The position numbers and the translations under genes are program-made. Under the pieces are notes generated by a model that was not told the DNA's origin, did not search any database, and saw only the letters and a program-made list of their open reading frames with translations. From positions 2,924,820-2,988,819 of the forward strand of contig NZ_MEIY01000001.1 in assembly GCF_001752365.1 (NCBI RefSeq): a stretch of 64,000 nt of DNA, read 5' to 3'. The first letter of the stretch is position 1. Each line of letters opens with the position of its first letter. Source of the DNA: Marinobacter sp. X15-166B. GTDB lineage: Bacteria > Pseudomonadota > Gammaproteobacteria > Pseudomonadales > Oleiphilaceae. Positions 41,638 to 51,854 of this stretch are shown piece by piece.

Positions 41638-42334
41638 GGCGGTATTCCTCCGGGGCGGTCGGCGTGCGTGCCTGCAGGTACTCCAGGAGCAGGGCACCGG
41701 TTACCAGAGCAATCGCGCCAATCAACTGATGGGCCGCCGGCAGCAGCAGGATACCGGCGCCGGCACACAGGGCGCCCATCCACAGGGGTTTTTGCTCGCC
41801 CAGGGCTTTGTATTGCTCAATCGCCAGCACAATAAACAGGGCAATGAGTGCGAACTCCATGCCGGTACTGTCGAAGGTGAGTGCACTGCCCAGCCAGGCA
41901 CCGGTGGCGCAGCCAATCAGCCAGTAGACTTGATTGTAGAGGGTGATCAGAAAGTCGGTGCGCTGTTCTTCCTCGCGGGAGCCGCTGCGTTCACGGCTGG
42001 TGAGCAGCGAATAGGTTTCGTCGGTGAGGCCGAAGATCAGGTACGGCTTGCGCCAGCCCGCGCCCTGAAACTGTCCCAGCAGGGACAGACCATAGAACAG
42101 GTGGCGGGCATTCAGCACCGCCATGGCGACGAATACTTCCAGCAGCCCGGCGTGGGCCGCCAACAGACCAATGGCCAGTATCTGGCCCGCCCCGGCGTAG
42201 ATGATCAGCCCCATCAGCGGGGCAATCCACCAGGCGTAATCGAGTTGGCCGACAAACAAGATGCCAAAGGTCATCCCGAGGGGGAGGTAGCCGAACAGGA
42301 TAGGCAGAGTCAAACGAAAGATGGAGTGGTTCAT
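41630..42334 (-). CDS. azlC: Branched-chain amino acid permease, AzlC family
   Basis: 234 residues with multiple membrane segments. Family landmarks are GYLPLGMTFGILF (about 15-27), YAGAGQILAIGLL (about 46-58) and LNARHLFYGLSLL (about 74-86), followed by GLTDETYSL. It forms a two-gene export unit with azlD. ATG 42334. Confidence 0.92.
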   Translation of the reverse strand: MNHSIFRLTLPILFGYLPLGMTFGILFVGQLDYAWWIAPLMGLIIYAGAGQILAIGLLAAHAGLLEVFVAMAVLNARHLFYGLSLLGQFQGAGWRKPYLIFGLTDETYSLLTSRERSGSREEEQRTDFLITLYNQVYWLIGCATGAWLGSALTFDSTGMEFALIALFIVLAIEQYKALGEQKPLWMGALCAGAGILLLPAAHQLIGAIALVTGALLLEYLQARTPTAPEEYRHG

Positions 42335-42450
42335 TAGCGTTCAGTTTGTTGAAAAACGATGATGTCAGGGAAACCGGGGCGGCTATTGCAGCGCGCAGGC
42401 GGGCTTCGTGGCTCGGGGGCTGATTGTACTGGGAAACCAGCGAAATAAAA

Positions 42451-44124
42451 ATGTCATCAACGCTGCGTATGCTGCGGGACAGGTTTCGTCGGGGGGTGAT
42501 CATGCTTGGAACGGCGCGTTCGCGAATACTGTGTTTTGCCTGTCTGTGTGTTGTTGCGTTGAGCGGTCTGGCGTCCTTGTCCTGGAACGTCATTCTCAAG
42601 GCCGAAGAAGCCTCTGGAACCCTGGTCCACACCAGTCTCAACGAATCCTGGTTGCTGCTGGACCTGGAGCAAAGCCACCGGGGGCTGCAGGATCTGGCCT
42701 ATCAGATAAAAGCCCAGCTGCTGCTGTGGGAGGACATTGTGCCGCGGTTTGCCGAGCTGGAACGGACCATCCCCGCCCGTTGGCAAGCGGTCAGTAACGA
42801 TCCCGGCCTGGACAGCTGGGCCGCCGAACACAGGGGGGAGTTTGACCGGGTCAGCGCATTGCTGGCGGCCATGGGCGAGGGCGTGCAGCAGCAGAGTTAT
42901 TATCGCGTGGGCCAGGTCGTGGATTTTGAGTTGTTTCCTACGCTGCAGCCCATGCTGGCGGCCATTCAGCAGCGCCAGTTGCAGAGTCGCGGCCGGGTTG
43001 CCGCCGGCGCGGAGGACTTGCTGCAGTATCTGGGCGATCAGCAAGTGTGGCTGGCGGGTGGCTCGTTGGCCTTTCTTCTGGTGGTGGTCGTTATGACTCT
43101 GTGGTTGCGTCGCTCGGTTATTCTCCGGCTGCACGGGGTGGAGCGGAAACTGGTCGCCATGGAACGCACCAACGACCTGACCCGGGTGCCCGCGCTTGCG
43201 GGTCGGGATGAAGTGGCCGGGGTCAGTCGGGCGCTGGGCGCACTCGTCGGCCGATTCGAGCAGTTTATTGCGGATGTCCGAAGTGCCACCGAGGGCATCA
43301 ATGCCCGTGCCGGTGCGCTGGACGAGGGGGCGGAAGTCTTGCAGGGGGATGCCGAACGCACCCGTCGGCAGATTCAGGATGTCAGCCGTTCCATGGCGTC
43401 CATCACTGACCGGGCAGCGGTCATAGAGCAGGCCGCGGACAGGTCGGCGGTGGTTGTCCGGGAGGCCGTTGCCGGCAATGCCGAGTTGCAGCAGAGCCTG
43501 AGCGTCAGCGAGGACGCCGCCGAACGAACGGTGGATGTGGTGACGCGGGTGGCTGCTGCGATTCAGGCACTGACCGACGCCAATGCCAACATCGAGCAGG
43601 TGACGGGGGTAATCGCCGATATTGCCGAGCAGACCAATTTGCTGGCGCTCAATGCGGCGATTGAAGCCGCCCGCGCAGGGGATCAGGGGCGCGGTTTTGC
43701 GGTAGTGGCGGATGAGGTCAGAACTTTATCCCGGCGCACCGCAGAGTCCACGGAGCGCATCGCGCAATGGGTACAGGGACTGACCGCGGGTGTGGGCCAG
43801 ATGGACAGCTTGCTCACCGAAATGCGCGACGCCGGGGAACTGAATCAGGCGCATCTGGCGGGGCTGAAAATGCACCTCGAACGCCTGCAAGGGCGGTTTG
43901 TGCAGCTGGAAGGACACAGTGATCAAATCACCTCGGCGGTGTCCGTTCAGCGGGAAGAGGTCGTTCGGGTGGAGCGCGGCTCTGCGAAGCTGGATGAAAG
44001 GGCGGAATTCCTGATTGCAAGCGTGGCAGAGACACGGGGGATCAGTGAATCCTTACGACAGGAGTCTCTGGTCCTGCGGCGGTTGATGGCCCGTTTTCGC
44101 ACTGCGCCAGACGGCACTGGCTAA
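42451..44124 (+). CDS. Methyl-accepting chemotaxis protein
   Basis: 557 residues from ATG 42451; later starts at 42469 or at 42502 (the latter behind GGGGGGTG) are also possible. One transmembrane helix near the N-terminus ([19 protein letters not shown]), a periplasmic helical sensor of about 160 residues, a second membrane helix ([20 protein letters not shown]), a HAMP domain (about 225-280) and a signalling domain with [20 protein letters not shown]. The sensor resembles no ligand domain I can name. No C-terminal pentapeptide for CheR tethering is seen. Confidence 0.9.
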   Translation: MSSTLRMLRDRFRRGVIMLGTARSRILCFACLCVVALSGLASLSWNVILKAEEASGTLVHTSLNESWLLLDLEQSHRGLQDLAYQIKAQLLLWEDIVPRFAELERTIPARWQAVSNDPGLDSWAAEHRGEFDRVSALLAAMGEGVQQQSYYRVGQVVDFELFPTLQPMLAAIQQRQLQSRGRVAAGAEDLLQYLGDQQVWLAGGSLAFLLVVVVMTLWLRRSVILRLHGVERKLVAMERTNDLTRVPALAGRDEVAGVSRALGALVGRFEQFIADVRSATEGINARAGALDEGAEVLQGDAERTRRQIQDVSRSMASITDRAAVIEQAADRSAVVVREAVAGNAELQQSLSVSEDAAERTVDVVTRVAAAIQALTDANANIEQVTGVIADIAEQTNLLALNAAIEAARAGDQGRGFAVVADEVRTLSRRTAESTERIAQWVQGLTAGVGQMDSLLTEMRDAGELNQAHLAGLKMHLERLQGRFVQLEGHSDQITSAVSVQREEVVRVERGSAKLDERAEFLIASVAETRGISESLRQESLVLRRLMARFRTAPDGTG

Positions 44125-44206
44125 CCCCGGGCGATGGTTAGCCAGGTCAGGGGCTTTTCCCCGGTGATCATAAATCGTACCATGTCTGGTTTGAAAAGGA
44201 GCGTGT

Positions 44207-44464
44207 ATGAACAGCCAGACAGGGCACCAGCCGCAACCGGATCCCCGGGAAGAGGAGTTCATCGTGGACAGCGAGTTATTGACGGAAGACCAGTTGACTG
44301 GTCTGGTTGAAGAATATTGCACCCGGTATCACGGTTTGAACGATACCGTGTCACCCCTGGCAGAAAAATCACGAGTGCTGGAGGCGGTGCGTAACGGCGA
44401 ACTGGTGGTCTGGTTTGATCCGGTCGAAAACACCGCAGGGCTGGGCCGCCCAACGCATTCTTGA
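44207..44464 (+). CDS. YheU family (UPF0270) protein
   Basis: 85-residue acidic protein behind AAAAGGAG. The part from LLTEDQLTGLVEEYCTRYHG to VRNGELVVWFDPVENTAGL matches by eye the E. coli YheU layout: leucine-rich helix, a conserved core, then V-x-G-E-x-V-V-W. Family function is unknown. It lies about 90 bases upstream of gacA on the same strand, but probable promoter elements separate them. Confidence 0.6.
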   Translation: MNSQTGHQPQPDPREEEFIVDSELLTEDQLTGLVEEYCTRYHGLNDTVSPLAEKSRVLEAVRNGELVVWFDPVENTAGLGRPTHS

Positions 44465-44478
44465 AGTGTGTCACTACC

Positions 44479-44508
44479 TTTACAGTATGCTAAAGGGTAC
44501 AATTTATA
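44479..44508 (+). promoter_or_regulatory. Possible sigma70 promoter of gacA
   Basis: TTTACA (44479-44484) is followed after 18 bases by TTTATA (44503-44508) in an AT-rich stretch between the YheU-like gene and gacA. The match is moderate, and other -10 choices exist nearby. Confidence 0.35.
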
Positions 44509-44555
44509 CCTGTTAATATGCTCCTTAGCAGCGTTAGCCTAGTACGGGGTGAGCT

Positions 44556-45215
44556 TTGATACGTATATTGGTTGTAGATGACCACGAACTGGTTCGGTCA
44601 GGCATTACCCGGATGCTTGGAGATAACCCCGACATTGAAGTCATTGGGCAGGCCGCCTCCGGTGAAGAAGCCATAGAGGCGGTTCGCAAGCAGCGCCCCG
44701 ACATTGTGTTGATGGATCTGCGTATGCCCGGCATCGGAGGGCTTGAAGCTACGCGCCGTATTTTGCGTCAGGACGATTCCATCCGCGTGATTGTCGTGAC
44801 GGTATGTGCGGACGACCCGTATCCCACACGGGTTATGCAGGCGGGCGCAACGGCTTATATCACCAAAGGGGCTGATATCGGTGAAATGGTACGCGCCATT
44901 CGCATGGCCCACGCCGGGCAGCGCTATATCAGCCCTGAAATCGCCCAGAAGATGGCTCTCAGGCAGTTGGGTGGCGATGCGGGTGGTGACGCATACGAAT
45001 CCCTGTTCGACCGTTTGTCTGAACGCGAGATGCAGATAGCCATGATGGTCGTGGATTGCCACAAGGTTCAGGATATTTCCGACAAGCTCTATCTCAGCCC
45101 CAAAACGGTTAACAGCTACCGTTATCGAATCTTTGAAAAACTGAACATTTCCAGTGACGTCGAGTTGGCGTTGATGGCAGTAAGGCTCGGGTTGCTTGAT
45201 GCCGACAAGGTTTGA
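44556..45215 (+). CDS. gacA: Response regulator GacA/UvrY
   Basis: Output regulator of the GacS/BarA two-component system, which drives Rsm/Csr small RNAs. 219 residues: receiver domain with acidic pair in VVDDHELVRSG and phospho-acceptor D54 in VLMDLRMPGIGG; C-terminal LuxR-type helix-turn-helix with LSEREMQIAMM and SDKLYLSPKTVNSYRYRIFE. The start is a TTG, well placed behind GGGGTGA; this may limit translation. It overlaps uvrC, the classical gacA-uvrC arrangement. Confidence 0.95.
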   Translation: MIRILVVDDHELVRSGITRMLGDNPDIEVIGQAASGEEAIEAVRKQRPDIVLMDLRMPGIGGLEATRRILRQDDSIRVIVVTVCADDPYPTRVMQAGATAYITKGADIGEMVRAIRMAHAGQRYISPEIAQKMALRQLGGDAGGDAYESLFDRLSEREMQIAMMVVDCHKVQDISDKLYLSPKTVNSYRYRIFEKLNISSDVELALMAVRLGLLDADKV

Positions 45216-47082
45216 CGGCGGTCCGGACCTCACCGGCGAGCAACGAACTGAATCTGCAGGTTTCGATATTAAAAGCTTCTTGAAACAGCTGACCGAGCGC
45301 CCCGGCGTTTATCGTATGTACGATTCGGGCGGTGCCATCCTGTATGTCGGTAAGGCCGGCAACCTCAAAAAGCGGGTCAGCAGCTATTTCCGCGCGTCCG
45401 GGCTGAGCACCAAGACCGACGCATTGGTCAGCCGCATTGACCGCATCGAGGTCACCATCACCGGCAGTGAAACCGAAGCGCTGCTGCTTGAGCAGAACCT
45501 CATAAAATCGCTGCGGCCCCCGTACAATATTCTGCTGCGGGACGACAAATCCTATCCCTACATTTACCTGTCCTCCCACGCCGATTATCCCTCGCTGACC
45601 CTGCGCCGTGGACGCATGAAAAAGGACCGGGGAACCTGGTTCGGGCCCTTTCCCAGCTCGGGAGCGGTGAAGGAAAGTCTTAATGTTCTGCAAAAGATAT
45701 TTCGCATAAGGGACTGTAGTGATAGCTTTTTCAGTAACAGGAACCGCCCCTGCCTGCAGTATCAGATCAACCGTTGTACTGCTCCCTGTGTGGGCTATAT
45801 CTCGCCGGAAGAGTACCGTCAGGACATTGTCCACGCCACCATGTTTCTGGAAGGCAAGAACCCCGCCATTATTCGTGACCTGATGGCGCAAATGGAAGCC
45901 GCCGCCGCAGCTCTGGAATTTGAGAAAGCCGCGGCTGTCCGCGACCAGATTAACCACCTGCGACACGTGCAGGAGCAGCAGTCGGTGGACAGCGGCGGCG
46001 GTGACGCGGATGTGCTTGCCATCGCCCAGGACGCCGGGGTGGTGTGCGTGGTGGTGCTGATTGTGCGCGCCGGGCGGGTTTTGGGCACCAAAGAGTATTT
46101 TCCCCGTTATGTCATCGAGCAGACCGACGGGGAGTTGCTCAGCGCCTTTTTGGGGCAGTTTTATTTCGGTGGCAACACTCGCCGGGAAATTCCCCGGGAT
46201 GTTCTGGTGCCGGTCGAGGTAGACGGAGGCGAGCTGCTGGCGGCGGCGCTTTCCGGGATGGCCGGTCGGGAAACGCGGATTCGTGGTAACGTGCGCGGCG
46301 AACGGAAACGCTGGTTGGAACTGGCGACCACTAATGCCCGGCAAACCCTATTGACCCATCTGGCCAGCAAAGAGACCGTGTACCGTCGTCTGCTGGCATT
46401 ACGGGATCTGCTCCAGCTGGAGGATACACCCTCGCGGATGGAGTGTTTCGATATCAGTCACAGCCATGGTGAACACACGGTCGCATCCTGTGTGGTTTTC
46501 GATGAGAATGGCCCCGTGAAAGCGGATTACCGCCTCTATAATATCGAAGGTGTGACCGGGGGCGACGATTACGCGGCCATGCAGCAGGTGCTGACCCGGC
46601 GCTATCGGCGACTGGCCGCAGGCGAAGGCAAGCGGCCGGACCTGGTGTTGATCGACGGTGGTAAGGGGCAGCTTAATATCGCTCGAGAAGTATTTGAAAA
46701 GTTTGAGCTTTCTGGTATTCCTCTGATAGGCGTGGCCAAGGGGGCCGGTCGCAGAGCGGGTATGGAACAGTTGATTGATGCGATGTCCGGTAAAGTTTTC
46801 CGTGCCCCGGCCGATTCCCCGGCCTTGCACCTGATTCAGCATATCCGCGACGAGTCGCATCGCTTTGCGATTGCCGGACATCGTGCGGGCCGGGACAAGA
46901 AACGCCGCCAATCGACACTGGAAGGAATTGAGGGTGTGGGCCCTAAGCGCCGCCGGGAGCTGATTCGGTATTTTGGCGGCATACAGGAAATTCGTAAGGC
47001 GAGTGTGGATGAAATGGCCAAAGTTCAGGGCATCAGCCGATCCCTGGCGGAAACCATATACGCCGCTTTGCATGATGGATAG
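45199..47082 (+). CDS. uvrC: Excinuclease ABC subunit C
   Basis: Makes both incisions in nucleotide excision repair. 627 residues from ATG 45199: GIY-YIG nuclease domain (about 20-105; [20 protein letters not shown]), a UVR motif (about 205-240), the RNase H-like second nuclease domain ([28 protein letters not shown]) and a C-terminal helix-hairpin-helix pair ([17 protein letters not shown]). It overlaps the end of gacA by 17 bases, so its expression depends on the gacA transcript. Confidence 0.97.
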   Translation: MPTRFDGGPDLTGEQRTESAGFDIKSFLKQLTERPGVYRMYDSGGAILYVGKAGNLKKRVSSYFRASGLSTKTDALVSRIDRIEVTITGSETEALLLEQNLIKSLRPPYNILLRDDKSYPYIYLSSHADYPSLTLRRGRMKKDRGTWFGPFPSSGAVKESLNVLQKIFRIRDCSDSFFSNRNRPCLQYQINRCTAPCVGYISPEEYRQDIVHATMFLEGKNPAIIRDLMAQMEAAAAALEFEKAAAVRDQINHLRHVQEQQSVDSGGGDADVLAIAQDAGVVCVVVLIVRAGRVLGTKEYFPRYVIEQTDGELLSAFLGQFYFGGNTRREIPRDVLVPVEVDGGELLAAALSGMAGRETRIRGNVRGERKRWLELATTNARQTLLTHLASKETVYRRLLALRDLLQLEDTPSRMECFDISHSHGEHTVASCVVFDENGPVKADYRLYNIEGVTGGDDYAAMQQVLTRRYRRLAAGEGKRPDLVLIDGGKGQLNIAREVFEKFELSGIPLIGVAKGAGRRAGMEQLIDAMSGKVFRAPADSPALHLIQHIRDESHRFAIAGHRAGRDKKRRQSTLEGIEGVGPKRRRELIRYFGGIQEIRKASVDEMAKVQGISRSLAETIYAALHDG

Positions 47083-47089
47083 CACGAGC

Positions 47090-47641
47090 ATGAACATACC
47101 CAATATTTTGACCCTGTCCCGAATCGTCATGATTCCGGTGTTCGTGGGTATTTATTACTTGCCGGTGGAGTGGCGCTACCTGGTCAGTGCGGCGATCTTT
47201 ACCCTCGCCGCGGTGACCGACTGGTTGGACGGTTACCTGGCCCGCAAGCTTGACCAGAGCACGCCCTTTGGTGCCTTCCTCGACCCGGTAGCGGACAAAC
47301 TCATGGTGGCGGTGGCGCTGACCGTGCTGGTTGAAGAGTACGGTAGCGTGGCCCTCACGCTGCCGGCAGTGGTCATCATCGGTCGGGAAATTGTCATCTC
47401 GGCGTTGCGCGAATGGATGGCGGAAATGGGCAGCCGTGCCAGTGTGGCGGTGTCCTACATAGGCAAAATAAAAACCACCGCCCAGATGGTGGCGATCATC
47501 ACCTTGTTGGCCTTTCCTCCGGGCCTGCTGTGGTCCACCGCCGGTTTGGTGCTGCTCTATATCGCCGCCGGTCTGACCTTGTGGTCCATGATGTTGTATC
47601 TCAAGGCGGCCTGGCCCGATCTGTTCCCTGATCAGGGTTGA
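47090..47641 (+). CDS. pgsA: CDP-diacylglycerol-glycerol-3-phosphate 3-phosphatidyltransferase
   Basis: Commits CDP-diacylglycerol to phosphatidylglycerol. 183 residues from ATG 47090 ([18 protein letters not shown]); ATG 47072 is an in-frame alternative. The CDP-alcohol transferase signature D-G-x2-A-R-x8-G-x3-D-x3-D is complete in [20 protein letters not shown] and the following VADK. Several membrane helices are visible. It follows uvrC after 7 bases, an order shared by many gammaproteobacteria. Confidence 0.95.
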   Translation: MNIPNILTLSRIVMIPVFVGIYYLPVEWRYLVSAAIFTLAAVTDWLDGYLARKLDQSTPFGAFLDPVADKLMVAVALTVLVEEYGSVALTLPAVVIIGREIVISALREWMAEMGSRASVAVSYIGKIKTTAQMVAIITLLAFPPGLLWSTAGLVLLYIAAGLTLWSMMLYLKAAWPDLFPDQG

Positions 47642-48279
47642 TGCGGGCACGCCTGCAGCCAGTCACGGAGTTCCAGAGCCAGAGCCTGGCCCGCTGCCGC
47701 CAGTGCCAGTACGGCCGCCTCTACAGCAGTATCCTCCGGGCGGATGGGCTCCGTGGCCCGGAAACTTCGCGCGCAGAGGGTCGCGCGTGAGCGATTGTCG
47801 AGCAATTGTGCGTGCAGTTCAATCACCGCGTCGTATTGCCGGGTGGTATCGGGTGCGGTTAACCCGGGACGTTCGGTATGAAACGCGGACAACTCGGTGA
47901 TCAGCGAGTGCTGCGCGGTGGCCGGGTTGGTATCGGAGATCACGCCGTGATAACTGCCGCTGCTGCGTAGCACCCCCGCCAGCAGGTCACGCATGATCAC
48001 CGGAATGTTGTCGCGCCAGCGCACCCCGCCGTAGATCCGGAACTCCCAGGGTTGCGGTTTGGCGAGTATTCCCGTGCCGTTAAACGGTTCTGACGCGTGT
48101 GGCGTGTCTACCCGCAGTGTGACAGGCATGGCCGGCGCGGCACCGTCGGTCTGGCGGGGTAGCTCGGGAACCGGAAAGTCCATGACCCGGGGCGGGTCGG
48201 GGCGGGGCAGCACCGTGCAGCCCGGCAGCGACATGAGCCCTGCAATGACCGCTGCGGTCACGCTGATGCTTGGTTTCAT
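47632..48279 (-). CDS. ABC-type transport auxiliary lipoprotein (PqiC/YmbA-like)
   Basis: Outer-membrane-anchored part of an MCE lipid-transport system. 215 residues: signal peptide with lipobox LPGC (cysteine about 21), then the auxiliary domain with [31 protein letters not shown] and a C-terminal helix. The conserved R-W-x-D/E-x-P-x2-M/L-x4-L pattern is typical. It overlaps the MCE gene by 4 bases (ATGA) and is the last gene of a four-gene operon. Its 3' end overlaps the convergent pgsA by 10 bases. Confidence 0.87.
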   Translation of the reverse strand: MKPSISVTAAVIAGLMSLPGCTVLPRPDPPRVMDFPVPELPRQTDGAAPAMPVTLRVDTPHASEPFNGTGILAKPQPWEFRIYGGVRWRDNIPVIMRDLLAGVLRSSGSYHGVISDTNPATAQHSLITELSAFHTERPGLTAPDTTRQYDAVIELHAQLLDNRSRATLCARSFRATEPIRPEDTAVEAAVLALAAAGQALALELRDWLQACPHQP

Positions 48280-49214
48280 GGCGCCAGCTCCTTGATATCG
48301 TTTCTGCCCCAGATGGTGCCCGCGGGGTCGTCTTCCAGCCGCCGCGCAAACCGATTGAAGCTGCGCAGGGTGTGGCGCAATTCCCGCATGGCCGGTGCCA
48401 GCTCGCCCATGCCTTGCAAACCATCATTTAGCGCCCCCTGATTGGCGGCCGTCAGGCTGTCAAGGCGCTGGCTGACCCGATTGATGCTGGCCAAAGCCTG
48501 TTGCAATGAGTCCAGGGCCTCACGCCCCTGATTCACCAGCAGTTGATCCGCACTGACGGTGAGTCTGGACACCTGAGCCGCCGCCTCGCTGGCCTGGGTG
48601 GCAGTCTCCTCCAGGCGCGCCAACAAGCTTCCTATCTGTTCCTGGCTGCCCAGCAAGAGTTCGCTGACCGTGCGGGTGTTTTGCAGGATGGCGGTGAGGT
48701 GCTCGGCGTTTTGCTCCGATAGCAGGTGGCCGGCACTGGCCAGCAAGGCATCAGCCTTATTGAGCAAGGCCTCACCCTTGTTCGCCAGACTGTCGAACAA
48801 GGAACGGGTGGCCGGAATCACCGGTGGATCGTCCCGCTTGCCCTCCAGGATTGGGCTGTCCGGTGTGCCACCGCTGAACTGAATGCTGCTGCTGCCGGTT
48901 ATATTTGTGAGAACCAGGCCGGCCTGGGTGTTCTGTCGGATGGGGATGTTGTCGTCAATGCGCACCAGCACGTGGACCTGGTTGGGATCATTCGGCGCCA
49001 GGCGCAGTTCCACGACGTTGCCAATCTCAACCCCGGTATAAAGCACCGGGCTGCCCTTGGACAGGCCGCTCACCGCCCAATCGAAGGCGATGTCGTAATA
49101 GGCCCACTCCCGGCCGGCCGATGCTTTAGCTAACCAGAGTGCGAACCCCAGCACGGCTAACATCGCCCCGACGGTAAACACGCCGATCAACAGATGATGC
49201 GCTTTCGGCTCCAT
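48276..49214 (-). CDS. MlaD family protein (MCE domain)
   Basis: Periplasmic lipid-binding subunit tethered to the inner membrane. 312 residues: an N-terminal membrane helix (about 9-29), one MCE domain (about 35-120; VSGLSKGSPVLYTGVEIGNV, ITGSSSIQFSGG) and a long C-terminal coiled-coil-like part (about 140-280) that could form a conduit. A single MCE domain plus long helix resembles MlaD/PqiB relatives. It is joined to the ATPase gene by a TAATG overlap. Confidence 0.9.
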   Translation of the reverse strand: MEPKAHHLLIGVFTVGAMLAVLGFALWLAKASAGREWAYYDIAFDWAVSGLSKGSPVLYTGVEIGNVVELRLAPNDPNQVHVLVRIDDNIPIRQNTQAGLVLTNITGSSSIQFSGGTPDSPILEGKRDDPPVIPATRSLFDSLANKGEALLNKADALLASAGHLLSEQNAEHLTAILQNTRTVSELLLGSQEQIGSLLARLEETATQASEAAAQVSRLTVSADQLLVNQGREALDSLQQALASINRVSQRLDSLTAANQGALNDGLQGMGELAPAMRELRHTLRSFNRFARRLEDDPAGTIWGRNDIKELAP

Positions 49215-50026
49215 TAGCTGGGCTCCTTAACGGGGTGAACAATGGGGTAGGTGGCGTAACTGGCGGCCCGGCCACGGGGGCCATGAAAATAGTCCTGGAT
49301 CCACGGGTCATCGGTGTCGGCCACAACCGCCAGCGTGTCGGCAATTAATACTTTTTTCTGTGACAGCACGGCAACGCGGTCGCAGGTGGTGTAGAGGGTG
49401 TCGAGGTCGTGGGTGACCAAAAAAACCGTCAGGCCCAGGGATTGGCTCAGGGTCACAATCAGGCGATCAAACGCGGCGGCGCCAATCGGATCCAGGCCGG
49501 CGGTGGGTTCGTCCAGAAACAACACTTCCGGTTCCAGCGCCAAGGCCCGTGCAAGGGCCGCCCGTTTGATCATGCCACCGGACAGTTCCGCCGGGTATTG
49601 CAGCGCCGCACTGGCCGGCAGTCCGGTCAGCGCCAGCTTCATGCGCGCCAGTTTTTCGGCCGAGGGTCGCGTCAGACCCCGATGTTCAATCAGCCCGATG
49701 GCGACATTTTCCTGAAGGTTCAGGGAAGAAAACAGGGCGCCGCGCTGAAACAGCACCCCAAAGCGCTGTTCCACGTGAGAGCGCTCAGCTTTGGCCAGCG
49801 CCAGCAGGTCCTGGCCGAAGACCCGGATTTCGCCGTGAGAGGGACGGTGCAAACCAACAATGCTGCGCAGCAACACCGATTTTCCCGCCCCGGAGCCCCC
49901 GACCACGCCGAGAATTTCACCCCGGTACAGATCCAGATTCAGGTGCTCATGAACGATGTGGCTGCCAAAGCGGTTGTGCAAATCCCGCACCTCGATCACC
50001 GTTTCCCTGACTTGCGAAGCTGTCAT
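49214..50026 (-). CDS. ABC transporter ATP-binding protein, MlaF-like
   Basis: Energises lipid transport. 270 residues from ATG 50026 (the open frame continues upstream inside the permease gene but without meaning). Walker A GGSGAGKS (about 43-50), Q-loop in FQRGALFSSL, signature LSGGMIKRAALARALAL and Walker B VLFLDEPTAGLDP are all intact. It lies 2 bases downstream of the permease gene. Confidence 0.93.
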   Translation of the reverse strand: MTASQVRETVIEVRDLHNRFGSHIVHEHLNLDLYRGEILGVVGGSGAGKSVLLRSIVGLHRPSHGEIRVFGQDLLALAKAERSHVEQRFGVLFQRGALFSSLNLQENVAIGLIEHRGLTRPSAEKLARMKLALTGLPASAALQYPAELSGGMIKRAALARALALEPEVLFLDEPTAGLDPIGAAAFDRLIVTLSQSLGLTVFLVTHDLDTLYTTCDRVAVLSQKKVLIADTLAVVADTDDPWIQDYFHGPRGRAASYATYPIVHPVKEPS

Positions 50027-50028
50027 GA

Positions 50029-51183
50029 TCACCACCCCATTTCCATAAAAAACAGCGCGCCCAGAGCATCCAGAAGAATGACCGTAAAGATGGACTGCAC
50101 CACGCTGGAGGTTGTATGGGTGCCCACCGACTGTGCGCTGCCGCTGACCTTGAAGCCTTCCAGGCAGCCGATCGCGGCAATCAGGAATGCAAAAACCGGC
50201 GCTTTCGACATGCCCACATAAAAGTGGCGCACGGTAATGTCCTGTTCGACTATGGCCAAAAACTGAGCAAGAGAAATGTCCAGAGCCAGCGCACACACCA
50301 GGGCTCCCCCCGCCATGCCGGCAATCATCCCCACAAAGCTGAGAATGGGCAGACTGACCATCATCGCCAGTACCCGGGGCACCACCAGCAAATCAATGGG
50401 GTCGAGCCCCAGAGTGCGCAGGGCGTCCAGCTCCTCATTCACTTTCATGGAGCCGATCTGCGCGGTGAATGCGCTGGCGGTGCGACCTGCCAGCAAAATC
50501 GCCGCCAGTAGCACGCCGAATTCCCGCAGAAAGGAGAAGGCCACCAGATCGACGGTATAGATAGTGACGCCAAAGTCCTGCAACACGGTGGCGCCGAGAA
50601 ACGCCACCACGGCACCGACCAGAAAGGTCAGCAGTGCCACAATGGGCAAGGCATTGAGGCCAGTCTCTTGCAGGGCGGCGACGAACGGGGTGAAACGCCA
50701 GCGAAGGGGGCGCAGGGTGATCCAGACTAATGCGGCGAGGATCTGGCCGATAAACCCGAGCAGCAACCACAGCAGCCGGGCAAGCGCTTCCACCTGACGG
50801 CCGGTGTCCGTCAGAAAGCGCCGAATGGAAGAAAGGGTCTCGGGTTCAGGGGGGTGCCGATCGGCCATGGCCTCGATCACCGCCTGGATCAAGGCGGATT
50901 TTTCTGCCGACAAACCGGGGGAGTGCTCGGCAATCCGGGCCAGTGTAGCCGGTCCCAGATAGTCCAGCAGCAGGGACGCCCCCGCCGTGTCCAACTCGCC
51001 CAAAGCATCGACATTGACTTGTTCCGCCGAGTAGATGGCGCTGGTGCCCTGGTTCAGTTTTAACTGAATCTGCTGTTCAAGTTGCGGGTAATGGTCCAGC
51101 AGCCAGTCTCCGCTAATGCTGAGCTGGCTCGCGTGTTCATCTAGGTGTCCGGCCGTGCGGCCGGATACTGGTGAGCCGATCAC
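50029..51183 (-). CDS. STAS-MlaE fusion permease
   Basis: 384 residues. The first ~110 residues form a STAS-like domain (LSISGDWLLDHYPQLEQQ, VNVDALGELDTAGASLLLDYL), as found in MlaB, fused to a MlaE/YrbE permease (about 150-384) with LPIVALLTFLVGAVVAFLGA, REFGVLLAAILLAGRTASAF and the coupling EELDALRTLGLDPI segment. The start is GTG 51183. The same four-gene arrangement (STAS-permease, ATPase, MCE, lipoprotein) occurs in Pseudomonas. No MlaC-like carrier is present here. Confidence 0.9.
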   Translation of the reverse strand: MIGSPVSGRTAGHLDEHASQLSISGDWLLDHYPQLEQQIQLKLNQGTSAIYSAEQVNVDALGELDTAGASLLLDYLGPATLARIAEHSPGLSAEKSALIQAVIEAMADRHPPEPETLSSIRRFLTDTGRQVEALARLLWLLLGFIGQILAALVWITLRPLRWRFTPFVAALQETGLNALPIVALLTFLVGAVVAFLGATVLQDFGVTIYTVDLVAFSFLREFGVLLAAILLAGRTASAFTAQIGSMKVNEELDALRTLGLDPIDLLVVPRVLAMMVSLPILSFVGMIAGMAGGALVCALALDISLAQFLAIVEQDITVRHFYVGMSKAPVFAFLIAAIGCLEGFKVSGSAQSVGTHTTSSVVQSIFTVILLDALGALFFMEMGW

Positions 51184-51239
51184 GTGCTTGAATACCCTGC
51201 GGCGGTCTATTCTTCAAGCTTAACAAACAAATCACAAAC

Positions 51240-51854
51240 TTAAAGATTCCAGTTTCTGTCGGCCAGGACTTGTCGGTCTTCTTCGTGGTGGCTGGCGAGG
51301 ATCAGGGTCACACCGGCGGCCTTTTGCTCCAGTAACAGGGTGCGCATGACGGCCTGAGCCTGATCATCCAGACCGGTTAACGGCTCATCGAGCAACAGCA
51401 GCGGCTGTTTGCGGAGCGTCGAGCGCAGCAGCGCTACGCGCTGGCGCTGCCCGCCGGACAACTCCCCGGGCATGCGCTTGCCGAACCCCGGCAAACCCAC
51501 GCGCGCGAGCCCAGCGTCGATTTCGCGGTGTTGCCCGGCGGACAGTTTTTTGCCCGGATGCAGGCCCAGGGCAATGTTGGTGTGCACGTCGAGATGTTCA
51601 AACAGATTGTGTTCCTGAAACACGCTGGTCACCGGTCGCTCGGCGGGAGGCAGGGATTCAAGCGCCTCTCCGCGCCAGCGGATGCTGCCCGAGGCGGGCC
51701 GCAGAAAACCGGCCAGCAGACTGAGCAGGGTGGACTTGCCCGCACCGCTGGCGCCGGTGATCGCCAGGCATTGCCCCGGTGGAACCTGAAAGTCAAAGCA
51801 CCAGGGCTCGCTTTGTTCGGGGTAGGCGAAGGTCAGCTGACGGACTTCAAGCAT
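51240..51854 (-). CDS. thiQ: Thiamine ABC transporter ATP-binding protein
   Basis: ATPase of the thiamine/TPP importer. 204 residues: Walker A GASGAGKST (about 34-42), signature LSGGQRQRVALLRSTL, Walker B LLLLDEPLTGLDD, and HHEED in the H-loop. Short length and position after thiP match ThiQ. The start overlaps the end of thiP by 8 bases. It is the last gene of the riboswitch-controlled operon. Confidence 0.92.
   Translation of the reverse strand: MLEVRQLTFAYPEQSEPWCFDFQVPPGQCLAITGASGAGKSTLLSLLAGFLRPASGSIRWRGEALESLPPAERPVTSVFQEHNLFEHLDVHTNIALGLHPGKKLSAGQHREIDAGLARVGLPGFGKRMPGELSGGQRQRVALLRSTLRKQPLLLLDEPLTGLDDQAQAVMRTLLLEQKAAGVTLILASHHEEDRQVLADRNWNL

Noticed and set aside
44119..44143. Terminator after the second chemoreceptor gene
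   Set aside because: GGCTAACC/GGTTAGCC forms an 8-bp stem but no T-run follows, so an intrinsic terminator cannot be claimed.
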